NCBI GenBank assembly: GCA_029007295.1
Contig: JAQXHN010000031.1
Span: 1-52,591 of the forward strand
Direction of reading: 5' to 3'
Length of the DNA: 52,591 nt
Origin: Clostridia bacterium
Lineage (GTDB): Bacteria; Bacillota; Clostridia; Oscillospirales; CAG-272
A model generated the notes under the pieces. The model made no database searches and was not told where the DNA came from. It was given only the letters and a program-made list of their open reading frames with translations. Of this stretch, positions 8,059 to 17,810 are shown one piece after another (the stretch's first letter is position 1; each line of letters opens with the position of its first letter). A program made the position numbers and the translations under genes.

Positions 8059-9417
8059 TTAACCCTTTATAGAATCAATGTCGGAAATACCGCAAATTTT
8101 TGTAATAATAATTACCAAATCATTCGGTTTAATATAGTCATCACCGTGGGGAATTATTATTTTACCGTCACGTTTAATACAGCCGATAAGAACGTTTGGC
8201 TTGATAGTCAGCTCACAAAGAGGCTGTCCTATCAAAGAGCTGTTCTCTCCGACTCTGAATTCAAGCGCTTCGACCTCATTATCGATTATTCGATAAAGAT
8301 TTTCAAGATTGCTTGCAACCATTTTATGCTTTGCACGGACGTGACGAAGAATTCTGTTTGCGGTAATATATTTAGGATATACTACGCTTCCTATGTCGAG
8401 CTTTTTCATTACTTCATGGAATACTGTCTTATTTACCTTTGCTATTGTCTTAATTCTTTCGTCAAGACCCTTCGCAAATAATGATAAAACTATATTTTCC
8501 TCATCAAGTCCGGTAAGAGAAACCACAGCGTCCATTTCGGCAATTCCCTCTTCAAGAAGAGTTGAACGATTCGTACCGTTACCGCAGATAATATTGGTAT
8601 TCGGGAATAAAAAGCTGAGTCTTTCCGCAACCTCCGGTTCTTTTTCTATTATAGTTACGTTTATTCTTGATTTGTCAAATTCCCTTGCAAGATAGTGAGC
8701 TATCCTTCCGCCTCCGATTATCATAATATTCTTTGCACTGGCATAAGGCAAGCCTACTCCTTTGAAGAAATCGCAAATCTCATCCTTAGGAGCGATTACG
8801 GCGGCAATGTCATTTTTTTGAATTACAAAATTGCCGTCCGGAATATATATTTCATTCCCCCGTCTTACGGCGCATACAAGAATATGATGTTTGGGATTCT
8901 TGAAGGCATCCTTGATTTTCTTACCGCACATTGTACATCTGTCGTCAACCGTAAAGCTGATTAAGTCAATGGCTCCGTTTGCCAATACATCAATGTTTTT
9001 CGCCGAAGGGTGCTTTAGAATATTTAATATTTCACTTGCCGCTTCCCTTTCGGGATTAACCGACATAGAAAGTCCCATAGTATCGCCGATAAGCGATAAA
9101 TCGTTATCGTATTCCGGGCTTCTGACACGTGCTATAGTTTCCTTTGCGCCCATCGTTTTCGCAACAAGACAGCATAATAGATTGGTTTCATCACTGCCGG
9201 TTAATGCGATAAGGAGATCGCATTCCTTTATATTTGATTCTTCAAGTATATTTTTATCGGTTCCGCTTCCGCAAATACCGATAACGTCTACGCTTCCGGA
9301 AATATCTTGGAGAAACGAAGAATTGCGGTCTATAACCGTGATATCATGTCCCTCTTTTGAAAGCACTTCGGCAACGGTAAAACCAACCTTACCGATACCG
9401 ACAACAGTAATTCTCAC
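8059..9417 (-). CDS. trkA: Trk potassium uptake protein TrkA, NAD-binding regulatory subunit
   Basis: Cytosolic subunit that binds nucleotides and gates TrkH. The 452-residue protein has two tandem RCK units: each has a Rossmann fold (VVGIGKVGFTVAEVLSKEGH at residue 5 and IMIIGGGRIAHYLAREFD at about 230) followed by a TrkA-C domain (around 140-220 and 370-452). The start is GTG at 9417; the overlapping ATG gives an immediate stop. GGAAAGG lies upstream. First gene of a two-gene operon with its own promoter at 9472-9499. The untranslated leader carries a 13-base tandem repeat. Confidence 0.93.
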   Translation of the reverse strand: MRITVVGIGKVGFTVAEVLSKEGHDITVIDRNSSFLQDISGSVDVIGICGSGTDKNILEESNIKECDLLIALTGSDETNLLCCLVAKTMGAKETIARVRSPEYDNDLSLIGDTMGLSMSVNPEREAASEILNILKHPSAKNIDVLANGAIDLISFTVDDRCTMCGKKIKDAFKNPKHHILVCAVRRGNEIYIPDGNFVIQKNDIAAVIAPKDEICDFFKGVGLPYASAKNIMIIGGGRIAHYLAREFDKSRINVTIIEKEPEVAERLSFLFPNTNIICGNGTNRSTLLEEGIAEMDAVVSLTGLDEENIVLSLFAKGLDERIKTIAKVNKTVFHEVMKKLDIGSVVYPKYITANRILRHVRAKHKMVASNLENLYRIIDNEVEALEFRVGENSSLIGQPLCELTIKPNVLIGCIKRDGKIIIPHGDDYIKPNDLVIIITKICGISDIDSIKG

Positions 9418-9434
9418 ATTTAACGCCTTTCCAT

Positions 9435-9460
9435 TAATAGATTCATGTAATAGATTCGTG
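9435..9460 (-). repeat. 13-base tandem repeat in the trkA leader
   Basis: Two adjacent copies, TAATAGATTCATG (9435-9447) and TAATAGATTCGTG (9448-9460) on the plus strand, differ by one base and lie between the trkA -10 element and its ribosome site. Confidence 0.5.
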
Positions 9461-9471
9461 AACGAAAAAAT

Positions 9472-9499
9472 ATTATAACATAAAAATGCGAAAAATCAA
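9472..9499 (-). promoter_or_regulatory. Sigma-A promoter of trkA-trkH
   Basis: TTGATT (9499-9494), 16-base spacer, TATAAT (9477-9472), about 55 bases before the trkA start. Confidence 0.6.
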
Positions 9500-9514
9500 T
9501 AAATTTTTATAAAT

Positions 9515-9925
9515 TTAACCGATATTCTTTTTAACGGTTAAAATATTTTTTCCATCCTTGTATTCGTATAAAACTTCATCCATTGTCTTTTTAACCATAA
9601 AAATGCCGAGGCCTCCGACTTCACGCTCGCTCGCAGAAAGTGTAATATCCGGGTCTTCATGTTTTAACGGATCGTACGGTATGCCGCAATCTATAAAAGT
9701 AATAATAACGCTGATAGGATCGTTAACAACCTCAACTCTTACAGTTGCTTTGCCTATGTCAGGATTATAAGCATATCGGGCAATATTGCTGAAAAGCTCG
9801 TCTATCGCAATATCAATTTGCATCTGAGCTTTAATCGGACAGTTATATTCCATAAGCATATCATTTACAAAATCTGTTACGGTTTCAATATTTTCTACTG
9901 TTGCTTCAATATTGATTTCCCTCAT
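9515..9925 (-). CDS. RsbW/SpoIIAB-like ATP-binding anti-sigma kinase
   Basis: A 136-residue GHKL-fold ATPase of the serine-kinase anti-sigma type. Visible motifs are the N-box DELFSNIARYAY (about residue 46), the G1 box DCGIPYDP (about 78) and the G2 box GGLGIFMVKKTMDEV (about 104). Such proteins hold a sigma factor inactive and phosphorylate an STAS-domain antagonist. No sigma factor or STAS partner gene is next to it, unlike rsbVW or spoIIA operons. It starts 24 bases after the polC stop with AGAGGAA upstream, so it is probably transcribed with polC. The target cannot be named from this window. Confidence 0.8.
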   Translation of the reverse strand: MREINIEATVENIETVTDFVNDMLMEYNCPIKAQMQIDIAIDELFSNIARYAYNPDIGKATVRVEVVNDPISVIITFIDCGIPYDPLKHEDPDITLSASEREVGGLGIFMVKKTMDEVLYEYKDGKNILTVKKNIG

Positions 9926-9949
9926 TATAATTTCCTCTCAAAAATCCGT

Positions 9950-12900
9950 TTAAAACAAACTTATTTGGTCGTTTTCTCCGATTGTTTCGGCGTCATTATT
10001 AGTTGAAAAAGCGTCGAACGACTGTTTTTCGACAGATACGGACTCCGTTTTCTTTTTTGTCTTAGGTTGCGATGTAAATTCGTCCATAAAGGTTAATTGA
10101 TTTGTTTCGGACAAACCCTTTAATATACCGTTTTCACGCAGAATTTCTATTATAGCCTTCGAAACATGGGATTTATCCGCTAAATCCTCTACACTCATTA
10201 TTTTTCCCTGTTTTGCGGCATCAACAAGCTTAATGGCCGCCGCATCGCCCAAATTAGGCAAAGCGTTAAACGGCATTCTGATACCCTCTTCACACGGAAC
10301 AAATGCGCTTGATTCCGACTTATAAAGGTCTACAGGTAAAAAAGGTATACCGCGTTGCATACATTCATTTGCAAGCTGTAATGCAGGTATCATATCCTCT
10401 TCCTTTTTTTCTGTCTGTTTGTTTTTCTTTCTTTGTATTAAATCTTTAAGGTAATTATAAACATAATTTTTACCTTTACCTACTATGCTTGCATCAAAGC
10501 CTCCGGGCGCAACGGTAAAATATGCGGCATAAAATACCGCCGGATAATGTACCTTATACCAAGCAAGACGAATTGCGGAAATAACATATGCCGCAGCATG
10601 CGCTTTCGGGAACATATATTTTATCTTTTTGCAGGAGGCAATATACCAATCGGGGATGTTTTCAGCTCTCATCGCTTCCTCATATTCGGGCTTTAAGCCC
10701 TTTCCTTTACGAACATCCTCCATTATTTTAAAGGACATGCTCTTTTCAACCCCGTGATATATAAGGTAGTTCATAATGGAATCTCTCGTACCGATAAGCT
10801 GTGAAATATCGCATATCCCGTTTTTAATAAGCTCATCACCGTTATTTGCCCATACATCGGTACCGTGAGTTAAGCCGGATAACTGCAAAAGGTCTGAAAA
10901 GGTTTTCGGTTTTGTAGCTTCGATTACACCCTGCACAAAAGCAGTGCCGAATTCCGGCAAACCGTATGTTCCGACATTAGCTCCTATTTGCTCAGGTGTA
11001 ACACCGAGGGGCTTAGTTGACAAAAACAATTCATAAACCTCGGGGTCACTCATGGGAACCTTGTCTATTGTTATTCCCGAATATTTTTCAAGCATTTTGT
11101 ATTTTGTAGGAATATCGTGTCCGAGCTCATCAAGCTTTAATATAGTATCGTGAAGATACGAGAACGCAAAGTGAGTAGTAATGATATCAGAGTTAGGGTC
11201 GTCTGCGGGATGCTGAACAGGAGTAAAATCATAAACATCGTACTCTCTCGGAACAACGATAATACCTCCAGGATGCTGTCCCGTGGTGCTCTTAACTCCG
11301 GCAATGCCGAGAATAAGCCTGTTTACCTCGGCTTTCGTCAAAGAAACACCGTGTTCGTCGAGATATTTCATTACTATTCCGTACGCAGTCTTCTCCGCAA
11401 TAGCAGATATCGTACCTGCACGAAAGACATTTTCGGAACCGAACAATTCTTCTGTATATTTATGCACCTTGCCCTGAACTTCACCGGAAAAATTCAGGTC
11501 GATATCGGGAGATTTATCTCCGTAAAACCCTAAAAAGGTTTCGAAAGGAATATCGTGACCGTCTCGGTTCATTTCCACGCCGCATTCGGGACATTTTTTT
11601 GCCGGCAGGTCAAAGCCCGAGCCTACCGAACCGTCGGTAATAAACTCGCTGTGCTTGCATTTCGGACAAACATAATGAGGCATAAGAGGATTAACCTCCG
11701 AAATACCCGACATAGTAGCTACAAACGAAGAACCGACAGAACCACGCGAGCCTACCAAATATCCCTGGCTTTCGCTGTACCATACAAGCTTCTGAGCGAT
11801 CATATACAGCACCGCAAAACCGTGTTTGATTATTGAATCAAGCTCTTTTTCAAGTCTTGCTTTTACAATTTCAGGCAACGGGTCGCCGTAAATATTGTTC
11901 GCTTTTTCATAACAGAGCCGGACAAGCTCCTCCTCGGCACCGTCCATTTTCGGGGTATAGCTTCCCTTGGGAATCGGTCGTATTACTTCAACCTCGTCTG
12001 CAATTTTATTAGTATTGGTTACAACTACTTCAAACGCCTTGTCTTTACCGAGATATGAAAATTCCTCGAGCATTTCATCTGTTGTTCTGAAATAAAGCCC
12101 GCTCTCTCTGTCTGCGTCCTTATATTTCATGGAAGTAAGAAGCAGCTTGCGGTATATTTCATGATGCTTTTCGAGAAAATGAGCGTCGCAGGTAGCACAG
12201 ACAGGCTTTCCGATTTTTTCTCCTATCGAAACTATTTTTCGATTCATTTCACGAAGCTGTTCATATCCGGAGACGGTTCCGTTTTCAATCATGAAAGAAT
12301 TATTGCACAGCGGCTGAATTTCAAGATAATCGTAAAAATCCGCAATTTTTTCAAGCTCTATGTCCGGTTTATTCTGCTTAATTGCAGAAAACAGCTCGCC
12401 TGCCTCGCATGCAGAACCGAGGATAAGCCCTTCTCTATGCTCCGAAAGCAAGGATTTCGGTATTCTCGGATAACGGTAGAAATAATCAAGATAGCTTTTT
12501 GAAATTAATTGATATAAGTTTTTCAGGCCTACCGTATTCTTTACAAGAATTATCATATGATATGAACGGAGCTTTTTAGGGTCGGAGCCGCTAGACATAA
12601 CCCTTATCATATCATAAACGGATTTTACACCCTCACCCGATAAAATTTCAACCATACGGAAGAAAATATATGCAAGCATTTCTGCGTCGTCGCAGGCTCT
12701 GTGGTGATTAAAATCACCTAATTTGTAAAAATCGGCAATGGAATCCAACGTATGCTTACGAAGCTTTGGATTAACATATCTTGACAGCGCAACTGTGTCG
12801 ATATAGGTATTTTCAAAGGGCAGCTTATATTTTCTGCATGCAGCTCTTATAAAAGAGGTATCGAAGCCGGCGTTATGAGCGATTAGCACTCTGTCTCCCA

Positions 12901-14515
12901 CAAATTCGAAAAACATTTTCAACGCTTCGTCGCATTGGGGAGCGTCTTTTACCATATCGTCGGTAATGCCTGTTAATTTAGTAATTTCCTCCGGGATAGG
13001 AGTATTTGGATTAACAAAAGTATCAAAGCGGTCAACTACCTTATCTCCCCGAATAAGCACCGCTCCGATTTCCGTAATTTCATTGTTAAACGCAGAAAGC
13101 CCCGTCGTTTCCAGGTCAAATACTACAAACTCGCCGTGTAAGTCAACGTCGGCATTACCGTAAACCGCTCTTGCGGTATCGTCTACATAATATGCCTCCA
13201 TACCGTATATAACCTTTACGCCGTTTTTTTCGGCTGTAAGCATGGCCTCAGGAAAGCCCTGGACATTTCCGTGGTCGGTGATAGCTACTGCGCTGTGATT
13301 CCATAAGGCGGCTGTGTCGACAAGCTCTGCAGGCAAAATTGTAGCGTCCTTCGCAGACATATTTGTATGTGCGTGAAGCTCGACTCTCTTATACTTTGCA
13401 TTATCGGTTCTCGGAATAAGCTTGACCGTCATAGCGTTTTTAGGCTCAATATATATCTCGCCGTCAAATTTATCGCAACGTACGACACCTCTTATTGCAA
13501 GACAGCATGTGTATAACTCCAGCTTAACAGTTCCTCGGGCCTGCTTAATCTTTGTAGCCTTTACCGCGTTAATCAGATCCGATTTTTCATCCTTAGGCAC
13601 GCTGACCCTAACATTAACGGATCCCTCGTCATCGGTAATTCCAAAAACATAATTATCGTATTTGCTTTTAGGATTGGACTTGTCCTCAAAATTTACAACC
13701 TTACCTATTATATCAACAATTCCCGACGTTTCTTCGAGCGCGCCTATTGAGACAGGTTCAGGTATAAATTCTTCGCCTAAAACACTTTCCTTACAAGACA
13801 AGTCAAACGTCAAAAATCCGACCTTAATTATATTTTCGTTTACTTCGACCGGATTAAAATCGGTACAAAGCGAAGGCTGATGAAATCTTGAGTCTATAAT
13901 GTCTTCTTTTATGTTATTGTTTTCTGACGAAAGCCTTCTTTTTTCAATTTCTTTTTCTTCTTTTTCGATTTCAGCGACAATACTTGCAATTTCTTCGTTG
14001 CGTTGTCTTGAAAAGGTCTCGTAGCCGAAATCGCTGTTTGCTTTTGATTCAAAGACAATTTTGAATCTGCGTTTATATTCGGAATAAATTAAGTCTGAAA
14101 TTTTTTTGTCTGTTTCAGACGCATACAAAATATCAACAGCACAAGAGTTTAAGGATATTGAGATATAAACCGTATCCTTATCAAGCCTGAACTCACAGTT
14201 ATCAAGAAAGCCCTCCGATACGTAATCGCGTCTGTAGCTCTCCTTAATAATATCGGACATACATGACTCGGAAAACAATTCGGATTTATATATCGGTCGA
14301 ATATATGCTTTATTTATATTATGACCGGAGGCAATCTCGTCTTCGATTTTATACAATATATTTTTCGGCACAATATAATCAAATGAAACATCTACCTCGA
14401 TAATTCTTTTTTCTTTATCAGCACGTGCCGCTATTATCCGAGAATTATGTATATATTTCGCTTCTTTTTCGGTAGGTTCGTATTTCTTGAAATATTCAGT
14501 CAGAGATTTTGCCAT
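9950..14515 (-). CDS. polC: DNA polymerase III alpha subunit, Gram-positive PolC type
   Basis: Main replicative polymerase with built-in proofreading. The 1521-residue protein shows the PolC order: N-terminal domain, OB fold (about 265-370), PHP domain (HAHTNMSAKDA near 378), a DnaQ-like 3'-5' exonuclease inserted in PHP (FVVFDLETTGL near 463), a zinc finger (CPKC...CPEC, about 955-980), the catalytic PDIDLNF near 1003, and the fingers region with GTYGLPEFGTAF. It ends in QISLF, a typical beta-clamp binding motif. It is somewhat longer than the roughly 1440 residues usual for the family, mainly in the N-terminal and extreme C-terminal low-complexity parts. GGAG of its ribosome site lies in the last ispG codons. 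Confidence 0.97.
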   Translation of the reverse strand: MAKSLTEYFKKYEPTEKEAKYIHNSRIIAARADKEKRIIEVDVSFDYIVPKNILYKIEDEIASGHNINKAYIRPIYKSELFSESCMSDIIKESYRRDYVSEGFLDNCEFRLDKDTVYISISLNSCAVDILYASETDKKISDLIYSEYKRRFKIVFESKANSDFGYETFSRQRNEEIASIVAEIEKEEKEIEKRRLSSENNNIKEDIIDSRFHQPSLCTDFNPVEVNENIIKVGFLTFDLSCKESVLGEEFIPEPVSIGALEETSGIVDIIGKVVNFEDKSNPKSKYDNYVFGITDDEGSVNVRVSVPKDEKSDLINAVKATKIKQARGTVKLELYTCCLAIRGVVRCDKFDGEIYIEPKNAMTVKLIPRTDNAKYKRVELHAHTNMSAKDATILPAELVDTAALWNHSAVAITDHGNVQGFPEAMLTAEKNGVKVIYGMEAYYVDDTARAVYGNADVDLHGEFVVFDLETTGLSAFNNEITEIGAVLIRGDKVVDRFDTFVNPNTPIPEEITKLTGITDDMVKDAPQCDEALKMFFEFVGDRVLIAHNAGFDTSFIRAACRKYKLPFENTYIDTVALSRYVNPKLRKHTLDSIADFYKLGDFNHHRACDDAEMLAYIFFRMVEILSGEGVKSVYDMIRVMSSGSDPKKLRSYHMIILVKNTVGLKNLYQLISKSYLDYFYRYPRIPKSLLSEHREGLILGSACEAGELFSAIKQNKPDIELEKIADFYDYLEIQPLCNNSFMIENGTVSGYEQLREMNRKIVSIGEKIGKPVCATCDAHFLEKHHEIYRKLLLTSMKYKDADRESGLYFRTTDEMLEEFSYLGKDKAFEVVVTNTNKIADEVEVIRPIPKGSYTPKMDGAEEELVRLCYEKANNIYGDPLPEIVKARLEKELDSIIKHGFAVLYMIAQKLVWYSESQGYLVGSRGSVGSSFVATMSGISEVNPLMPHYVCPKCKHSEFITDGSVGSGFDLPAKKCPECGVEMNRDGHDIPFETFLGFYGDKSPDIDLNFSGEVQGKVHKYTEELFGSENVFRAGTISAIAEKTAYGIVMKYLDEHGVSLTKAEVNRLILGIAGVKSTTGQHPGGIIVVPREYDVYDFTPVQHPADDPNSDIITTHFAFSYLHDTILKLDELGHDIPTKYKMLEKYSGITIDKVPMSDPEVYELFLSTKPLGVTPEQIGANVGTYGLPEFGTAFVQGVIEATKPKTFSDLLQLSGLTHGTDVWANNGDELIKNGICDISQLIGTRDSIMNYLIYHGVEKSMSFKIMEDVRKGKGLKPEYEEAMRAENIPDWYIASCKKIKYMFPKAHAAAYVISAIRLAWYKVHYPAVFYAAYFTVAPGGFDASIVGKGKNYVYNYLKDLIQRKKNKQTEKKEEDMIPALQLANECMQRGIPFLPVDLYKSESSAFVPCEEGIRMPFNALPNLGDAAAIKLVDAAKQGKIMSVEDLADKSHVSKAIIEILRENGILKGLSETNQLTFMDEFTSQPKTKKKTESVSVEKQSFDAFSTNNDAETIGENDQISLF

Positions 14516-14518
14516 TTA

Positions 14519-15604
14519 TTACTCCGTTTTATTTATTTCCTTAATCAGTTCGCTTACAATGTTGTTTTCAGATATCTTTTTTACTATTTTACCCTTTTTG
14601 AACAACAGCGCTTCACCGTTTCCTCCGGCAACGCCTATATCCGCTTCCCTTGCCTCACCGGGTCCGTTTACGGCGCATCCCATTATTGCGACCTTAACGT
14701 GTTTAATATTATCTGAAATTTCTTTTTTTGCTCTATTTTCAAATTCATTTACAAGAGAAACCAAATCTATTCTTGTTCTACCGCAGGTGGGACAAGAAAC
14801 AAGCTCCACCTTATTTTTTCTTCGTACGTTGCAGGCGGACAATATATCATAAGCGGCGCTGACTTCATCGCAGGGATTACCCGAAAGCGAGACGCGTACT
14901 GTATCGCCTATTCCTCTCGACAAAAGCGAACCGAAGCCAACCGCTGTTTTTATAATTCCGCTCTTAACGCTTCCCGCCTCTGTCACGCCTATATGTAAAG
15001 GATAATTATATTTCTCCGAAAATAAAAAACAGGCTTCGGTCATTGTACGAGCGTCTGACGATTTTATTGCAACCACAATATCGTTAAAATCATATTTTTC
15101 AAGCATTTGAACGCTTTTTTTTGCACTTTCAAAGAGCGCATTCGAATTTGGCGAACCGTATTTTCGGAGCAGCTCCTTTTCAAGAGAACCGGAATTAACT
15201 CCGACACGAATCGGTATATTTTTCAGCTTACAGGCGTTGACCACAGCCTTAACCCTGTCGCCGGAGCCGATATTTCCGGGATTAATTCTGATTTTATCCG
15301 CTCCGCAGTACACGCTCTCAATTGCCAGCTTATAATCAAAATGTATATCGGCTACAAGAGGAATTTTTATACCGTTTGCTTTAAGAAAGTGAAAAATTCG
15401 TGCAGTTTCCATATCGGGCACCGCTATTCGTACAATTTCACATCCTGCTTTTTCAAGCTCCGATACCTGTTTTAATGTTCCCTCAAAATCGAAGGAAGGT
15501 ATATTCGTCATCGACTGAACCGCAACCGGATTATTGCCGCCTATTTTCAAATTTCCTATTTTTATTTCTATTGTTTTTCTTCTGTAGTCGTTATAATTTT
15601 CCAT
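14519..15604 (-). CDS. ispG: 4-hydroxy-3-methylbut-2-en-1-yl diphosphate synthase (IspG/GcpE)
   Basis: Iron-sulfur enzyme of the MEP isoprenoid pathway that reduces MEcPP to HMBPP. The 361-residue protein has a TIM-barrel part (PVAVQSMTN, ADIHFDYKLAIESV, KIRINPGNIG) and the C-terminal cluster domain with the cysteines in SCPTCGRTRID and MGCAVNGPGEAREAD that hold the [4Fe-4S] centre. It follows rseP by 3 bases and its stop lies 3 bases before polC. With dxr two genes upstream and uppS further up, it forms the isoprenoid-to-undecaprenyl part of this operon. Confidence 0.96.
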   Translation of the reverse strand: MENYNDYRRKTIEIKIGNLKIGGNNPVAVQSMTNIPSFDFEGTLKQVSELEKAGCEIVRIAVPDMETARIFHFLKANGIKIPLVADIHFDYKLAIESVYCGADKIRINPGNIGSGDRVKAVVNACKLKNIPIRVGVNSGSLEKELLRKYGSPNSNALFESAKKSVQMLEKYDFNDIVVAIKSSDARTMTEACFLFSEKYNYPLHIGVTEAGSVKSGIIKTAVGFGSLLSRGIGDTVRVSLSGNPCDEVSAAYDILSACNVRRKNKVELVSCPTCGRTRIDLVSLVNEFENRAKKEISDNIKHVKVAIMGCAVNGPGEAREADIGVAGGNGEALLFKKGKIVKKISENNIVSELIKEINKTE

Positions 15605-15607
15605 ATC

Positions 15608-16639
15608 TCACCTTAAAAGCTTGAAAATATCCTTAAAGGTAATCAAAAGCATAAAACCGAAAAGCACTATAATCCCAACAAAATGAATAGCGCTTTCCGC
15701 CTTTCTGTTTATCGGTCTTCTAAAAATCAGTTCATAGAGCTGAAAGAAAATTCTTCCGCCGTCAAGTGCGGGAATCGGTAATAAATTAAAAATACCGAGA
15801 TTCATTGCAATTACAGAACAAAGATAAATAAACGAAACATAGCTTCGCCTTGCAACATCTGACATTGTCGAGGTAAGTCCTACCGGTCCGGAAAGCGAAT
15901 CAAATGAATATCTGCCTGTTATTAGGTCAAAAAGAGACTCCCATATCATTCTTACGGAAAGCTTAATATTACAGTAGGAATGCTTAACAACATTTTTTAT
16001 TGTTTTGGGAACGGATTTGAGGTTGAAATCCATGTTGCCGAAGGCAACGCCTTCTTCAGATTCAATTCCGAATTTTACACCCGGTATAACAATTTCTTTT
16101 CCGTTTCTCAGAACTGTAATATCAAGAGCTTCGGTTCCGCTGTGAGCAACCTCATAAGAAACGTCATTAGCCGTACTAACATCGGTTTTTCCGATTTTTG
16201 TAATTATATCGCCGGACATTAATCCGTAGGTTTGAGATACCGCACTTTCATCAAAGCTTACAATCTCGGTATCGCCTATTCTCGGCTGAGATATAACCAT
16301 GATAACGGTTAATATTATACCGAGAATAATATTCATAAAAGACCCTGCGAAAGTAATTATAATTCGCTTCCAGACTTCTTTATTGCAAAGAGCCCTGTCG
16401 TCATCTTCATCGTCATATTCCTCTCCGGCCATAGCAACATAACCGCCGAACGGCAAAATACGAATAGAGTATATAATTTCCGTTTTCTTGGAGGTATGAG
16501 AAAAAAGCTTCGGTCCCATACCTATCGCAAATTCCTTGATATGAACATCAAAAATGCGGGCAGTCAGATAGTGTCCCAGCTCGTGAATGAAAATTAAAAA
16601 ACCGAATATTACTATTGCAAGCAGAATATAAATAATCAA
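15608..16639 (-). CDS. rseP: Site-2 metalloprotease RseP/RasP
   Basis: Intramembrane zinc protease (M50 family) that cuts anti-sigma factors and remnant signal peptides. The 343-residue protein has HELGH in the first helix (about residue 19), a PDZ domain in the middle (LMSGDIITKIGKTDV) and the second active-site motif NLLPIPALDGGRI near the C-terminus. No ATG is available at the expected site; the reading opens at TTG 16639, only 3 bases after GGGAGG, with dxr stopping just before. That spacing is tight, so the real initiation codon may be one of the next codons. Gene order dxr-rseP-ispG is a common Firmicutes arrangement. Confidence 0.93.
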   Translation of the reverse strand: MIIYILLAIVIFGFLIFIHELGHYLTARIFDVHIKEFAIGMGPKLFSHTSKKTEIIYSIRILPFGGYVAMAGEEYDDEDDDRALCNKEVWKRIIITFAGSFMNIILGIILTVIMVISQPRIGDTEIVSFDESAVSQTYGLMSGDIITKIGKTDVSTANDVSYEVAHSGTEALDITVLRNGKEIVIPGVKFGIESEEGVAFGNMDFNLKSVPKTIKNVVKHSYCNIKLSVRMIWESLFDLITGRYSFDSLSGPVGLTSTMSDVARRSYVSFIYLCSVIAMNLGIFNLLPIPALDGGRIFFQLYELIFRRPINRKAESAIHFVGIIVLFGFMLLITFKDIFKLLR

Positions 16640-17800
16640 TTACCTCCCGATAATTTGTCTTACCGCTTCCCTAGAAGCCATGTCGGCTTCAAAAACGTCG
16701 TTATAATCGGATATTTCTTTTTTTTGAACGCTTTCATATGCTTCGGTCACAACATCGGTTATCCCGGTAAATGAAATTTTATTATCGAGAAACATACCGA
16801 CCGCAACCTCATTTGCGCCGTTAAGTATTGCGCCCGAATTTCCTGAATCTTTGGCAGCCCTATACGCAAGTGACAGTAACGCAAAATTTTCCGTATCAGG
16901 CTCGGCAAAGGTTAATTTGCCAATCTCGGCAAGATTTAAACTATTTAACAGCGAAGGCGCTCTTTCTGGATAAGTTACTGCATACTGGACGCAAAGTCTC
17001 ATATCCGGACAGGAAAGAAGCGCAATCATACTTTTATCTTTATATTCGACTAAAGAATGAATTATACTTTCCCTGTGAATTATGACTTTTACACTGTCTT
17101 GCGATATACCGAATAAATGAATCGCCTCCATTACTTCAAAGCCTTTATTCATTAAGGTTGCTGAGTCTATCGATATTTTTGCACCCATTTTCCATGTAGG
17201 ATGATTTAAGGCAATTTCGGGGGTAATTTCAGAAAGACGTTCTTTTGTCATACCGAAAAAAGGGCCGCCGGAAGCGGTTAAAATTATATTTTCCACATCA
17301 CTGCGTGTTCCTGCGGACAGACATTGGAAAACAGCGCTATGTTCGCTGTCAACAGGTATTACCGTAACATTTTTTTCTTTTGCTTCCTTCATTACAAGCT
17401 CGCCTGCGGTTACTACGGTTTCCTTATTTGCAAGAGCTAAGGTTTTACCTGCATTTATTACGGCAAGCGAAGGCTTCAATCCGGCAATTCCGGTAACGGC
17501 ATTTATAACAAGGTCGCTTTTTTCATACGAAGCAGCTTCGCACACCGATTCTTCGCCTGAAATCACCCTTGTATAGGTATCTGCAACTGCTATGGAGAGT
17601 TCTCTTGCAGCTTTTTCGTTTACAACCGCACAGATATCCGGTTTAAATTCTCTTATCTGTTCTTCTGCAAGTTTAATATTATCTGCACAGGATACGGCAT
17701 TGACTTTTAAATGAAGTAATCTTGCCACATCAAGCGCTTGAGTACCGACGGAGCCTGTTGAACCGAGAACTGTTATTGATTTTTTATCGTTAATTTGCAT
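16640..17800 (-). CDS. dxr: 1-deoxy-D-xylulose 5-phosphate reductoisomerase
   Basis: NADPH-dependent second enzyme of the MEP pathway, making MEP from DXP. The 386-residue protein begins MQINDKKSITVLGSTGSVGT, with the NADPH loop, and carries ALANKETVVTAGEL, PVDSEHSAVFQCL, ASGGPFFG, NHPTWKMGAKISIDSATLMNKG and the E/S metal-site residues in these blocks. A longer in-frame reading from 17890 would overlap cdsA by 80 bases; ATG at 17800 with TAGGA upstream matches the family start. It follows cdsA by 10 bases and is followed directly by rseP. Confidence 0.95.
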   Translation of the reverse strand: MQINDKKSITVLGSTGSVGTQALDVARLLHLKVNAVSCADNIKLAEEQIREFKPDICAVVNEKAARELSIAVADTYTRVISGEESVCEAASYEKSDLVINAVTGIAGLKPSLAVINAGKTLALANKETVVTAGELVMKEAKEKNVTVIPVDSEHSAVFQCLSAGTRSDVENIILTASGGPFFGMTKERLSEITPEIALNHPTWKMGAKISIDSATLMNKGFEVMEAIHLFGISQDSVKVIIHRESIIHSLVEYKDKSMIALLSCPDMRLCVQYAVTYPERAPSLLNSLNLAEIGKLTFAEPDTENFALLSLAYRAAKDSGNSGAILNGANEVAVGMFLDNKISFTGITDVVTEAYESVQKKEISDYNDVFEADMASREAVRQIIGR

Positions 17801-17810
17801 AAATAAATTC

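Noticed and set aside
8891..9478. 195-codon plus-strand frame opposite trkA
   Set aside because: Antisense to the RCK domains and the trkA promoter; no supporting signal.
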